From assembly GCA_004352715.1 (NCBI GenBank), contig SCFE01000013.1, forward strand, positions 1,511,634-1,575,633: DNA of 64,000 bases, given 5' to 3'. The notes beneath the pieces were generated by a model. That model had not been told where the DNA came from and did no database searches. It saw only the letters and a program-made list of their open reading frames with translations. Of the stretch, positions 38,826 through 51,007 are shown in pieces. How positions within the stretch are numbered: the stretch's first letter is position 1; each line of letters begins with the position of its first letter. The DNA comes from Hofstenia miamia. Taxonomy: Eukaryota; Xenacoelomorpha; Acoela. The position numbers and the translations under genes are program-made.

Positions 38826-40370
38826 CAAAAAATGCAGGAAATGTTGCTTCAAAATGGTCATTCTATAATACAATGAAGATTACTTTTTTACCAAATATGA
38901 AGATATTCCTCTTTAGTTCTCATAAATTGTGTATGTTGCATGACATAATGTTGTTACCAGTAGCTCCCACTTACATGTAGAACGATGAAAAACATTTTTG
39001 AAAAGTTCTGAGCAAATCGAAAAAATAATACTGCAATCAATGAACTCACTAAATTCAAGGAATGTGTGGAACAAAAAGAATAAATTCTCGTTGGCACATT
39101 GCCAGAATTGTTGTATCCTTGACCTCGACAGTTAAAAATTAGGATCATGTCTGAATTTAGAGTTCTAGCTTCAGTTAGTGTTGCACTATCATGATAAAAA
39201 CCTTCACAAATTTTTAAACTGGCTCACTATGGGTTTCTAGATAATGCAAAAACTTCATTTTTTACAATGAAATATATCCAATTTTGAATTTACGTGAATA
39301 TTTTAATATGTGGGTGTTTTCACTTCTAATGCAACTGTAGCCAAAATCTGCACTGCCATCAACTGAATAAATTCATATATATTGTAAAAGACAAATATGA
39401 AACACTGATTTTGCGAACATTACCGAAATGAAACAAATGATCTTCTAAAAATAGATTCAATTGTGTCAAACATTCAATACATCCAGAGAAAATTTCTATT
39501 TGATTTGGGCCTATTATTTCACTTTGAACCTAAAAGGTAGTGCAATTTGTGGGATAAGCTTCATAACAGCTAGAAGCAAGGGGGGATATGGTGAAAATAC
39601 CCATCAGGTGTTCACAATCTGATTGGCTAAGACAAATTTGTTTCAATTTGGACTGAACAGATATTATCTATTTATATGTTACACAAATATATTAATTTTT
39701 GTTTATCAGCCGTTGAAATATGAAAAAATGTACAATTCATTTCTAGTTCTAATTGCAATTCACTACACTGGTCGGAAGCTTGTTATATTTTCAAAATTTC
39801 GTGTAATAACAATATTGAATATTTAGCAATTGCAGATGTAAGCTGGTTTATCTTTTGTTTGTTTTGGTACACGCGTTTCCTGAAATCTAAAGACATCTTC
39901 CGTTTTCCTGCTACAGTACATTCTAACCACTGCAGTTATACTTTATTGAACAGGCAACCATTGAAATAGTAAATGAGAGCCACCTGATCTTCTTTATGTC
40001 CCTTCACAATTGACAGGTTTCTTAATATTTAGATGCAAATAGAATTTTTCCGGATATTCAATGCCAAAGAGCTTTTTATATAATCATATATTTTGTTGAT
40101 TATATATATATATACGCACATATAAGTAGACTTTAGTTCTCATCTCCCTTATCGAAACTATATTGCTCTATAATTTCATACGGAGTTTAAGTATAACATG
40201 AAACTTCAGAAAAAAGTTTATTAATGACATATATGGTTAATCATATATAATTTTAAATCCACTCAGCAACTGTTTGTGGCATTGGGTCAAATATGTTCTC
40301 TAATATTTACAGAAATGAAGGCACATTAGCACGAAGCAAATTGAAACGTCTGCATTTCTATGAATGTCGT

Positions 40371-40560
40371 CTATGTGTCTGGACTTCGCTTGAGTTCGGA
40401 CCACAAATTTTCAATCGGGTTGAGAGTTAAAGCTCGGGATCTGTGCTCCGAGGCTGATCTACTACTGAACCTGTTACCTCGTGAAACTAGCTTTGAATCC
40501 TTGACCAACACTGATTTGGACAGCCCCTGTTCTTGCAGCTTTCATTACCTCCAAAGAACC
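40371..40560 (-). pseudogene. Tc1/mariner transposase C-terminal scrap (dead)
   Basis: On the minus strand LNPIENLWSELKR (about 40386-40424) is the highly conserved block carrying the third catalytic acid (the Glu of IEN) of Tc1-like DDE transposases. Just upstream, in a shifted frame, VDQPRSTDPEL corresponds to the WPxxSPDL segment that precedes it, so there is a frameshift near 40425-40435. A TAG follows at 40371-40373. The first two catalytic Asp regions are not recognisable. The stretch is GC-richer than its surroundings. The 91-codon plus-strand frame here (40360-40635) is an antisense shadow. Confidence 0.75.
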
Positions 40561-40590
40561 ACATTACGCATACATAGATTTATATTCACC

Positions 40591-40642
40591 AACAATGCTA
40601 TGATATGTAGGTTACAGGACATGTGCATATCATAGCATTGTT
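40591..40642. repeat. Perfect 17-bp hairpin abutting the piggyBac-like MITE
   Basis: AACAATGCTATGATATG (40591-40607) and its exact reverse complement CATATCATAGCATTGTT (40626-40642) enclose an 18-nt loop. The right stem overlaps the first two bases of the TTAA that borders the MITE. Confidence 0.9.
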
Positions 40643-40808
40643 AACCCCTTCAACCCGGATGGTACATATATGTACCATTTAACTTCTTTTGTTCCTTATA
40701 ATAGTAATCATCATACAATTTATAAAACAACTTTACATTATATGTTTTAGCCATCTAGAAACTAAAAATAATAATTACAGAAAAAAAATTTCGGGTTGAA
40801 AGGGTTAA
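40641..40808. mobile_element. piggyBac-like MITE, 160 bp, TTAA target
   Basis: The element 40645-40804 starts CCCCTTCAACCCGG and, read inward from the other end, CCCTTTCAACCCGAAA. These are 13-bp terminal inverted repeats with one mismatch. TTAA lies on both sides (40641-40644, 40805-40808). CCCTTT/TTAA ends are the piggyBac superfamily hallmark. A perfect 16-bp palindrome, GGTACATATATGTACC, is at 40661-40676. It is too short to encode a transposase. Confidence 0.87.
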
Positions 40809-41053
40809 TGAATATAAACCATTATTTAATAAGTACGTACCAATCGCAATATATGAGTCATTATTGTTAATTTTTAGTATAATAGCTTATGCTTTAAATG
40901 AATGACTCCTGCATACTAAAAATCTTTTCTTATAAAGTTAATGTGGATATTTTTTCTGCATTTGCAGTTGCGAAGCTGTTTTACACAATTTAAAAATTTT
41001 CACCTCATTTTCGTGAAAACTATGAGTCTACTTACTTATGAAGAAGGTGTACA

Positions 41054-41055
<2 letters not shown>

Positions 41056-41089
<34 letters not shown>

Positions 41090-41388
41090 NNNNNNNNNNN
41101 NNNNNNNNNNNNNNNNNNNNNNNNNNNNNNNNNNNNNNNNNNNNNNNNNNNNNNNNNNNNNNNNNNNNNNNNNNNNNNNNNNNNNNNNNNNNNNNNNNNN
41201 NNNNNNNNNNNNNNNNNNNNNNNNNNNNNNNNNNNNNNNNNNNNNNNNNNNNNNNNNNNNNNNNNNNNNNNNNNNNNNNNNNNNNNNNNNNNNNNNNNNN
41301 NNNNNNNNNNNNNNNNNNNNNNNNNNNNNNNNNNNNNNNNNNNNNNNNNNNNNNNNNNNNNNNNNNNNNNNNNNNNNNNNNNNNNNAA

Positions 41389-41424
<36 letters not shown>
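41056..41424. repeat. (AT)n tract interrupted by a 297-bp gap
   Basis: AT at 41060-41089 and 41395-41424 on either side of a run of N (41090-41386). The small AAAATTTT word at 41387-41394 shows that at least some non-AT sequence lies in the gap. Confidence 0.95.
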
Positions 41425-41427
<3 letters not shown>

Positions 41428-42745
41428 AAATTTTACAATATATTTTATCAATTTCGTACTTAATTATAATTTTAGAACACATAATATACCATCATATCAT
41501 GAGAATAAAACTAATAAATTTTCAAAGCTTGAGAAAATAAGATATAATTTAGAATGATAAAAGAAATCCTCCATTTTATGTGTTTACATTGGATAAAAAA
41601 TTTTTATTAGCATGGCAAAATATTGTTTTAATAATTTTGTATAAAGCCTCTCAACAACACCTACAAAAGCTGAATATTTGTATATTTCTACATGATTTAA
41701 CATTAAACTAAAAATAATTGAAAAAATAATCTGTCATCCACTTTATCACAAATTTATATAAACCAGTACACCAGTTTAGCAACTTTATGCAAAATCATTA
41801 TATACATAACCAAAAAAACAGCTGCTTGATGTCTGCAGAATGGTGGAATAAGCCAAGCTCCAAAAATTAGTAATGTCAAAAATTATGAAATAGTAATTTG
41901 TTATCAAAACAGTACTCTTTTCGATGCAATAAGCATTGAAATATGTGGAAAAAATTTTTAGCAGCCTATGATTTTTCCGATTGTAAATATTGATTTTCAT
42001 TTTTAATGTATTAAATTAGCTGAATTTGTATTCTACTGCTTACAGTACATTGGTATATATTGTTGTACATATATACATGTATGCATGATATTGTAATGAA
42101 GCTACAAATTAAATAAAACCTATTGAAAGAAAAAAATAAAAGGTGAAGGGTACACAAATCTGTCTCTTCTGCACACTAAGCAAATGAAATAGTCAAATTT
42201 TCTAGACTAATATTATTGTATAAAAATTTACCGCATTGCATACATACTGTAGCCACTTCCATCAATGAACTCTGTGTTTACTGGTTAATAAAGAAAATGT
42301 ACAATTGTAAAAATTACGATCTTATGTAGAAAACCATTTTCTTCGATGGTTCAAGCACTCTAGCCCCTTTCTGTTGATGCTCCTGTGTGTAAATACAGTG
42401 CGTAAACCGGAATTAGTAACAAAAATTAAATGTCACTAACTGGTAGAGTCTTTAAAATATTTAAAATAGTGTTTGAAAATTTCCGTATTTACACATGGAA
42501 GCTAAAATCAATTTAGTTGTATCAGTCTGCTAGAGAAAATATTCACGTTTAACGTTAAGAACATTTTAGGAGCTCGTGGTTGATTGGTAAGCGCGAGCCC
42601 TAATCTCCTACAATGGACTTCTTTGTTTGAAGATGGAGAAGAATCAGATATATCATCAAACAATGAATTAATTGAAGGAGTGCTTCACATGAACAGCTAT
42701 TTATTCTTTAAATCAGTAGTCTTTAATCGAGAGACCTTTTTGGAC

Positions 42746-42748
<3 letters not shown>
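41425..42748. other. AT-rich DNA with a tRNA-like word at 42.57 kb
   Basis: At 42571-42610 GGAGCTCGTGGTTGATTGGTAAGCGCGAGCCC, followed by CTAATCTCC, has a tRNA-like A-box (TGGTTGATTGGTAAGCGC), with a possible CTCG/CGAG stem inside GGAG/CTCC. No B-box (GGTTCGAATCC) follows, so it is not a tRNA gene; it may be the head of a tRNA-derived SINE or coincidence. Confidence 0.35.
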
Positions 42749-42797
<49 letters not shown>

Positions 42798-42848
42798 GCA
42801 ACAAAGATATATATATATATATTCATATATACATTTATATTTACATAT

Positions 42849-42902
<54 letters not shown>
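42749..42902. repeat. Compound (TC)n(TA)n microsatellite
   Basis: A (TC)13 run (about 42749-42774) changes directly to (TA)n, with short interruptions (ATGCAACAAAG; ATTCATATATACATTTATATTTACATA) before a pure AT run of about 45 bp. Frames read through it as Ser-Leu and Ile-Tyr are not proteins. Confidence 0.97.
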
Positions 42903-42906
<4 letters not shown>

Positions 42907-43069
42907 ATTTTTGGTGCATGTTAATCGACTTCCAATTATGCCTTTAAAATAGTATCAAAGACTATCAATAATATTTATTTTTGAGAATGGAGTGTAAAGA
43001 ACATATTCCATATGGTTTGAATTAAATATGTACATAGCTTAGGTCATATATAATTACAGAAATAAATTT

Positions 43070-43090
43070 ATATATATATATATATATATA
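43070..43090. repeat. Short (AT)n
   Basis: About 21 bp of TA followed by CTATATATAA. Confidence 0.92.
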
Positions 43091-43455
43091 CTATATATAA
43101 ATGTCATTCTTCATACACCCATATTTCAAAAGCACTGTTTGAATAATTTTTTTCTAAACTATTTCAAGAAATCATTAGAAATCAGTAATTTCAAAATGGT
43201 TTTCATCATTAAAATGATTCTTTGACGTCAAAATCATCAGAGTTAGTCCTTGTCGATGTTTAAATTTTTCCAAGAAAATTGGCATAATTAAGGGTGGAAA
43301 TATATTTTGCGTATGACTGACTTAGGCTAGAACATGAGGATTGGATGTACAAGTGTGAACATATAGGTAATGCGAGCATTTAAATCAATAACACTGAATT
43401 TCTCAGAATATAAATTTAGAGCTGGGTTTTTGTTTGTTCTGTGAAGTCGTCATAG

Positions 43456-43626
43456 TTCATATTGAATTTATTTATATTTTCATGCAATTATTCCATCAAA
43501 TATTTGAAAAGAGTGAGTACGGGTTTCATGTGTGTAGATCAAATTGATTGTGCAAATGCGAATTGCCCACAAGAATATGATTGTTTGCAAAATGTATTCT
43601 GCGATTGTGGGTTAGGTTATATATGA
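43456..43626 (+). CDS. Possible EGF-like domain exon (partial)
   Basis: An open frame between TAG (43453-43455) and TGA (43624-43626) reads STGFMCVDQIDC, ANANCPQEYDC, LQNVFCDCGLGYI. The spacing C-x4-C-x5-C-x5-C-x-C, followed by GLGY, is that of an EGF-like module (C1 to C5), preceded by GF.C, which could be the close of another module. The sixth cysteine would lie on a following exon; a weak AG|GTTATA donor-like site is at about 43612-43620. EGF modules are extracellular and disulphide-bonded, common in secreted and membrane proteins. No good acceptor or neighbouring exon was found, so it may be an isolated exon of a gene with long introns or a pseudogene scrap. Confidence 0.4.
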   Translation, partial: FILNLFIFSCNYSIKYLKRVSTGFMCVDQIDCANANCPQEYDCLQNVFCDCGLGYI

Positions 43627-44356
43627 AAATATGAATCCATCATTGCACATGTATATAAAATTAGTAAAATATATATTTGCCTCTTAGTTCAGAAACTATT
43701 TTCTAATTATATGCATTTTAATTAAATAGCTTAAATAATAGTTTTTGACATAAATTGTACATTAGAAGTAGACTTTAACCTATGTGCATATGTAGACTCA
43801 AAATGATCAATTATATCATAAATAGAAGAAAACAATTTCTGTGATCTTGAATCAAGAGAATCGTCTATAAATGATTTTGACTAGAAAACTTATCAGTACG
43901 ACATCTAAAATTCAAAACATGTTATCTACAATTTCGAACAGTTACCCCAAGCATATTAGGAAATTTAGAAATATGGGATATTGACACATATTCTTAATGT
44001 GGTTACCATGTAATGATGGTAATTCCTTAGCGGAATTATTTAAAAATAGTAATAATTTTAAATGAAAATTTAGTTTTCCTTAGGAAACCTTGAAATTTAT
44101 CTTAGTACTAATAATCAAAGATTCAAGAGGTGTAAAAGCTATTTTTTGAAAGTCTACCCGAGTACTTGAGGATCAAAATTCAGAGGTGGTTTGTGATCTA
44201 TGAACATTTAATATTTTTTAGAAAAGCATCAAATATTAAAATAATTTCTTAAAAGTTTGCAATTAACAAACATACGAATAATTTTTTGTAGAAAGCAAAT
44301 AACTTTTTTCAGCTAAGCAATAGAAGATTTGCAATAACTGCCAATTTTCCCCAAGA
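43627..44356. other. AT-rich DNA downstream of the EGF-like frame
   Basis: Searched for further cysteine-rich exons on both strands; none recognised. Confidence 0.45.
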
Positions 44357-44373
44357 CCGGCATTGAGTGCCGG
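44357..44373. repeat. Short GC hairpin CCGGCA-TTGAG-TGCCGG
   Basis: Perfect 6-bp stem with 5-nt loop, followed by CAACCCGCG. Unusual composition for this region. Confidence 0.6.
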
Positions 44374-44554
44374 CAACCCGCGATTTCTTCCATGTTTTTC
44401 GAATTATAACACAATGTAGTTAAACCTTTCAAAATAAAACATAGCATTATGTTCAATTGTGGATTCAAATCTATGTGTTTTAGATGCTAATATTGATAAA
44501 ACTTGGATCTCTTTCCATTTTGTTAGCATGAGGTTTAGTTAAAACTACAATATT

Positions 44555-44574
44555 GGGGTGGTGATTGCCACCCC
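44555..44574. repeat. Short GC hairpin GGGGTGG-TGATTG-CCACCCC
   Basis: Perfect 7-bp stem with 6-nt loop. A TATCACCCC word follows, which could pair alternatively with GGGGTGGTGAT. An (AT)n tract starts 25 bp later. Confidence 0.65.
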
Positions 44575-44599
44575 TATCACCCCACTTCCGACGCAAATA

Positions 44600-44622
44600 A
44601 TATATATATATATATAATATAC

Positions 44623-44656
<34 letters not shown>
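44600..44656. repeat. (AT)n, interrupted by ACAT words
   Basis: About 57 bp of AT with two ATACAT interruptions. Confidence 0.95.
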
Positions 44657-45595
44657 GTCATTTGTGTTGGACATTGAAATGAACTATTTCCAAGCAATTG
44701 GGATGGTTTCCATAAGCAATTTTAAACTCCTATTAATCACTAGATAATTGAGTGCATCAAAAATAGTAAAATAACATTTTTGTAGCACATATAAACGAAT
44801 GCTTCTCAGAATTACATTTTTTACAGTTGCTTGCTAATAAGAAAGTTAATTCCAAAAACTAGTCTAGATATTGTTTATTATCACCAAAAGTGTTGTTGTT
44901 TTGAAATACCTGCCAGTCAAAATATTTGCAAACAACTGTGATTGAGGAAACAATGCAACTAATTGCTTGTATCTCAGAAAGGAATGGGAAAGCTATTAAT
45001 AAAAATACTCTCAGAAGAGACATTAATATTATTTTATGGGCTTTCTTGTGCTCATTTACTTAAAAAATTTGAACTTAAGCTTAGCAAAATATAAATTTTT
45101 AAGCAACATTTTAATTTTGAAACAATTTGGAATTAGCTGTTAATTGTGAACTACATTTACCAGTATATTACATGCATGGTTTTACTTTGAAAACTAGCTA
45201 TAAACGAATAATCGATTTTTAACAATCACAGAAAGCACCTGAACCAATTAGCAGCAATGCGAAATTTCCAATTTTAGTAGTCTTGTAAACTTTTCTGGAA
45301 TATATAGCGGAAATTATCAAAGGGATTTAGAAATATAAGGTTAGTTTGTTTTAACCGAAAATACAAGTAAATATCGTGCCAGAAAGAAATCGTGTTTCAC
45401 ATCAGTAGCTAACAATCACCAAAGTACTAAGATAAACGAAAGTGTGAAGTGGAGTACTTGTTCCAATCCCTGATAGTAGAAAAAATTTTACGTATATTGC
45501 ACGTTTTTTTCTTTGCTTATTTTTTTTATTATTTTGAACTCAAGACAACTAATAAATTATTGCATTGAAGCTTTGAAATATTTATTATATGTTAT
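44657..45595. other. Unique AT-rich DNA
   Basis: No gene or structured repeat recognised. Confidence 0.5.
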
Positions 45596-45690
45596 CATTA
45601 TTATTATTATTTCATTTCTTCTCACAGCTTCATGCTGGTATCCCTCCCAGCTTGGATTTAATACCAAGGGAGTCATGTGATGTGAAAATG
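45596..45690 (-). mobile_element. Second scrap of the RLE-type retrotransposon, extreme 3' end
   Basis: CAGCTTCATGCTGGTATCCC at 45625-45644 is the exact reverse complement of the 3' end at 28912-28937. Similarity continues on both sides: TTCATTTCTTCTCACAG versus TTCATTACTTCACACAG, and CCAAGGGAGTC versus CCCAGGGAGTC. On its sense (minus) strand it ends in (AAT)n (45597-45613), so the natural tail of this family is an AAT repeat. The 74-codon plus-strand frame across it is not a gene. Confidence 0.8.
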
Positions 45691-47475
45691 TACTGTACAG
45701 AATTACTGGTAATTCCTTCTTTTACTGTCAGGGAAATGGGCAGCAGAAATGGCCTTCAATACAGAAAAAGTAATTGTGAGTCAACAGCATTACTGCATTT
45801 ATTAAGAAAGTAACTCCAATGAAATTTCAAAACAATCTGATGATGTTAAATACCAAAACTTTCCAAGCCTTACAATCGCAAAATAACCATGCAAGAAGTG
45901 AAATAAATATACACAAATATGGTTTCGTGGGTGAAATTTTTTAAGCATAGCTCAAAATGGAGTTCACTGGAATTGCTTACGAATAAAAACTCATACAAAT
46001 ATGATACAGGATGTTGTTTTCAAAGAAAAAAATTATTAAGGTTTATCCCTAACCAACATATATTGGCGACTTTTTGTCAGTATACATGCAAAATTTAACC
46101 CAGTATTACAACTGTCTGCGATTAATTAAAGTCATTTTAAATGCACAAAATTTCCTGAAAATTATCAAATCTCAAAGGCAAACAACCATTAAAAATGTAA
46201 AACATCTATAAAACACCAAGGAAAACAAAGGTCATCTAAAGAGGTTAACTTTAAAATAAAAGAATAATTTCAAAATCAATACTAACCATGGCCTACTGCA
46301 GTCACAGCCTGAGACTTCCAGAAATATCAGTAAAAATTAGGCCACAAAAACACTTTATCCCATACCCAATTGATTTAACAAGTCACTTTATGTAACAAAA
46401 TCAAAGAATTATTTTACACATTTTTGTGAATTTGAAGCATTTGGATTTTTGATAAGTGTAAAAACTACATTCAAATGAATAAGGACAGAAACAATAAGTA
46501 ATCACTTTCTACATTTCAAAATTTATGATCTGAGGGCATTAAAATTCCCCAGAATATAGACCTACACAACAGAAATAAGATAACCTTATTACTTTGACAT
46601 GCAATATTTCTAAAAATTGAATACACATCTTTACTATTAAACAATTTAGTTTGTTAATGAAGACTTTGTTGCTTTAAAGCTAATTGAATGTCTGTAAGTC
46701 CACAAAACCGAACGCAATTCTCCAGTTGCAAGAGTATTTATTGCATTTTTTTGTTTTTTCCTGCAAGTCGTCAAGCCGTCATTACAGTAGGCTTTGATAT
46801 TACTTACGATTTAATATCAAATATTGAAAAAACTACTAATGACTTGTGAAAGACTTTTTTAATATTTAATTGATTGCCAAAAAATTTTCTTTTGAAGTTG
46901 CAAATTTAACCTTTCGTAGAAAAAGAGTTTTTGCTCATTTTTAAGAAAACTTGTAGCTGATGCCGATTAATTGAAGAATTCACGGTCATTTCAGTATTAG
47001 ATATTTGGTAAAATTTTGTTTTAATTTAGCAGTTATACAATTTACACTAGCAGAGATGAATTGTGATAAATGACTGCAATTTCTTTCAAAATTTAAGAAG
47101 CAATCTCCACAATTTGCTCCTCTTGATATCTCAAAAGATGAATATAAAATTGATTGTTGTCCTGTTGGTTTTGCATAAATTCCTTTCAATTGCTGAAATT
47201 ATATTTTAGATGGATATCATTGTTCATCTGATGTTTTCTAAGTAATCCTAATATTTTCACTAATAATTTAAAATTTGGATGACATCATATACCCAGTATG
47301 TCAGCAAGATGACTGTAATTAAGAATGAATAATTGCCTTTCCAAATTAGACATGCTGTTATCAGCTAAAAGAGGAGATGAGCTGCTACCCATTGCAATGA
47401 CATTTAGAATGTGACAATATGAATTTAGTATGGCCTCGAACCTGAACCTACCTGAAGCATAGCATTATTTAGAGT
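45691..47475. other. Unique AT-rich DNA
   Basis: No gene recognised; no repeat arms seen by eye. Confidence 0.5.
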
Positions 47476-47476
47476 C

Positions 47477-47600
47477 TTCAATCTTTCTCCAATCAAATGA
47501 TGACTAACATCAGTCATTTTTTGATAAGGAAAACATAACCATTCATTATTATTACTTAAATCTTTGAATCTTTCTCAAACAAAGTGGTGATCAACATCAG
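47477..47600 (+). repeat. Diverged direct repeat, about 40 bp, spacing 85 bp
   Basis: TTCAATCTTTCTCCAATCAA..GATGACTAACATCAGT (47477-47515) and TTGAATCTTTCTCAAACAAA..GTGATCAACATCAGT (about 47563-47600) match at most positions. Two units of an old tandem or dispersed repeat. Confidence 0.6.
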
Positions 47601-50600
47601 TTTGATCAATCAAAAGCCTTGTTGAACATTTTCAAAAGTCAGCACGGCTTAATTGGGTACCCAATGTTACCATCTAATGCCACTAGATGCTTTTAGTGCT
47701 GATATCAAACTTGTATAGATTTTGCACTATTTTTTGTTTCGGATCTTTGCGGAAATGTTCTATTAAATATTATGGATTGAAAGTCGTATTGATCTATGTC
47801 AACGCTTTAAATTATGAGCTGGATCAGGATTGAAAAAACGAACCAGCATTAGATTAAAAAAATTATTTCATGACGGCATTGTTGATTTTTTGCCAAACAA
47901 ATTCGTAAGGACAATTATGTTGTACAGAAATATAGTTTCAAAATTCGCACATGTCTACGTCATCTGGTTTCCAAGCATCACTGATTTCAAGTATTTGGGG
48001 CGGAAGACATTGAACATTGCTGCTAGATACACATCCAAAGTCATGACAATCTGTGAATAGGTTTGTGAATACAATGAAATAGCAAATATTGGTTATAACA
48101 TTAAAATTTTTCTCGTTGTTTCTCTTTATCAACTCAAGATATTTCTTTGCTATTTTTGCAGTTTTTCTTAATATTAAATATTGTTTATCAAAAGTATTTG
48201 CAATTAGGCTTAGCTTTTTAACAGTGTAATAGAATTGTGTATGCAAGGAAAACATATTGTTCTGTCCCAACCAGCACTTAAATTGATTTTATTTGCAATG
48301 GTATTTTAAAAAAACTTACCTCGAATTGGGCTCATTTATAATTTTGGCAATTTCAAAAAAATTCACTATCAACAATATTTATTAAATAAAAGTTACAATA
48401 TTTTCCATTATTGACTGCTGCGACAGTTGCTTGAGGTGTTACGACACATATGGTGTGAGTATATGAGTAAGTACAATATAATTGAAAAAAATATGTTTGA
48501 AAAACCTTCATTATGATCTTAAAACTTTACACAAGCATTCTTCATATCAGTCGCATCAATTTGGAATGCTCAGAAATTTTTGATGACTTCATTAGTTCTA
48601 AGAATTTTGGGATTTTTTGTAAAAATTGGTTTTAGCAATTGGAAATGATGAAATTCATTAGAATACAATCCTAACTTATCAAATATAAGTTTCTTACTTA
48701 TTTTACATACAAAAAATAATACTGGGGTTTTCTAAAAAATGAAAAACTTCCCTCGGTCGAAAAACACTACCATGCATAAAATGAGCAGATATTTAGTAAA
48801 TTTATATTAGGAGGCTATGATTATCAATAAAACTTAGAAAAAGTCCCTAAATCTCACTAAAAAAGAGCAGAAACTTTCAGGTAAGTAAGGGGAAGGAAAT
48901 CCCCAGGGTCGAATAAATTAATTTACCATTTCAGATAATCAAAGAGAGACCTCATTATTTAATTATGCTGAGCCTGATATGCCTTTTTGATAAAAGTATC
49001 CAAATAACTTCATAAAACATATTCTAATAATTTCAGCAAATGTAAAATACAATATGAAATAAGATGTAAGTTCATTGAAGGCATGAAAATTACGCTATTT
49101 TTTGCTAACAAAACCTAGTTTTTTATTACAAGTAAAAAACAAACAGATGTAAAATGTGTTTTCAAGGAAGCTTAGTTTGTATTTTATACAGTTGAAAATG
49201 AAATTTATCCAACAATTTCCATTTAATACAGGCTTGAGAATATTTCAGAGAAACAATAGATTTGTAACTGGATAAAAATAAATAAATTTGCAGGAAATGA
49301 GATTGAAGTAATTTTTAAAACGTGAACACTTGAACGATTTTTTGCAGAACCTTACGTCAATTATGAAATGAATACAAAAACTGAAGAATAAGTTCATCAG
49401 GCTTGTATAAAAAAAGCCTAGTAATAAGAACTATCTAAATTTTTTTAGGTTTTCAGCCTTTCAAAGTCTTATTTTGACTGTGTCAACATCCCCATTGAAC
49501 TAATCTACCCCTACAGTCATCAAGCCTTTAAATTATACATGTTTTAATACTATTTTACATGAGGATAAATATCTGACAATAACCTATATTAGTCACAATG
49601 TTGCATCGGTATTCTACGCACGATAATAAATTAGAAAATAAAAAAGCAATATACACTGTAGGTCAATGACAAGTAGTTCTATTATATCTCATTACTTCTT
49701 TATTAATGCATTGTACACACTTACATAAATACCAAATTTTGTTATCAGACAATAGCATACACAGTCAGAATTTTTCATTAGCTTTCACATCGTTTATAAT
49801 TTTAAGTTGAACTTTAGCAATTTCAAAATTAAATCTTAGGGGCCATAATTTTAATTAAATTTTTGGTTGCAATATTAACAACTTTCTCATCGTCTTCTAA
49901 TAGATTATTCATCCTCTACTACGTTTTTAAAATATATTATACGTATGTTATATATTTATAAGAACACATTGCAAAGAAATTAAATATATTTGTATTCACT
50001 TGGTTATTTATAAGCCAATCACTGGAAAATGGTTGAATATTAGGTCTGAGAAAGCCAATATATTCATTGCATTTCGCCTAACTGAAATTAACACATCATA
50101 TAAAAATCTGAAATTTAGATATTTAGTAAACCATAAAGAACTTTCTAATTAACTTTATGAATAGATGCTTAACCATATGTACTAATTCCAAGTTAACCAC
50201 TAAAGTTCAGGTAATTTCTAAACATGTTTGATCTACAGATACATTTTAAATAACAGGAATGAACGAACAATTTTGTATCTTAAAAATGGATTTTCGATGT
50301 AGGTCTAAAAATTGTCACCAAAAATGTCTTAGAGGGAAACTTTCAAAACTTCATTTTCCATCACGTCTCTATCCACTTTACAGCTTTGATTGTAAAATGT
50401 TTAACACATTTGAAAAGATTAATATTTGAAATTTTTGAATTGTTTTAGTTATACAAAGTATGTTATTTCCATACTAGGACAAGATTTGTATTTAATTAAG
50501 CGAACATTTAAAAAGAGAAAAGCGTTTCTATTCAGTTGACACCATAGTCCATTTCGCAGATAATCAATAGCGTTAATCAATAAGAAAATAACCTGATGGA

Positions 50601-51007
50601 GACAAGTTTGAAAATTTATTAGAAAAGTGTTTCTGTTAATACTAGAGTGATAGCTGGACAAATCCTTATAATAAGAGTCAATTTACAAGCGTGTAATTTA
50701 GTTATTTCACTTTCTGCTGTCAAGTGTTGAAGAGAGATTTGATTGAATCTGAAAGAATTCTATTGCAGGCCTAATTTTCTTAAATGTTTTCGATTCGCTC
50801 AACTTTCCATTAAATGAAACTGTAATTACAACTTCTCTAGTTGACAAAATAGTTCAACAAATGTTCTTTCCACTAACTTTTTCTCTCTCAATCTAATATC
50901 AATCCATGAAGCATTACATAATTTGTATTCATACAGAGCTAACTGGCTGTCTTAGCTTAGCTAGTTATGTACGACTGTGTGTTTCCAATAAAATTGAATT
51001 GTTTGGA
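47601..51007. other. AT-rich DNA
   Basis: The 110-codon frame at 47938-48270 (-) and the overlapping 76-codon frame at 47830-48060 (+) have no recognisable domain. No repeat element seen. Confidence 0.45.

Larger units (their letters stand above)
38315..40370. other. AT-rich DNA
   Basis: Holds two further (AT)n runs, 38792-38821 and 40101-40114. An inverted word pair AAGAAATTACATAAACAAGAGATTTGTTTATGAAATGTAATTTCTT-like hairpin at about 38460-38504 has about 16 paired bases. No gene recognised. Confidence 0.5.

Noticed and set aside
40360-40635. 91-codon plus-strand frame MNVVYVSGLRLSS...
   Set aside because: Antisense shadow of the Tc1/mariner scrap, whose LNPIENLW block is on the minus strand.
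40941-41540. Frames of up to 199 codons at 41 kb
   Set aside because: Composed of N and (AT)n translated as Ile-Tyr.
42584-42952. 122-codon plus-strand frame
   Set aside because: More than half is the (TC)n(TA)n microsatellite; the rest has no recognisable features.
45589-45813. 74-codon plus-strand frame with signal-peptide-like start (LSLLLLFHFFSQLHA)
   Set aside because: The hydrophobic start is translated (ATT)n and reverse-strand retrotransposon tail, not a signal peptide.
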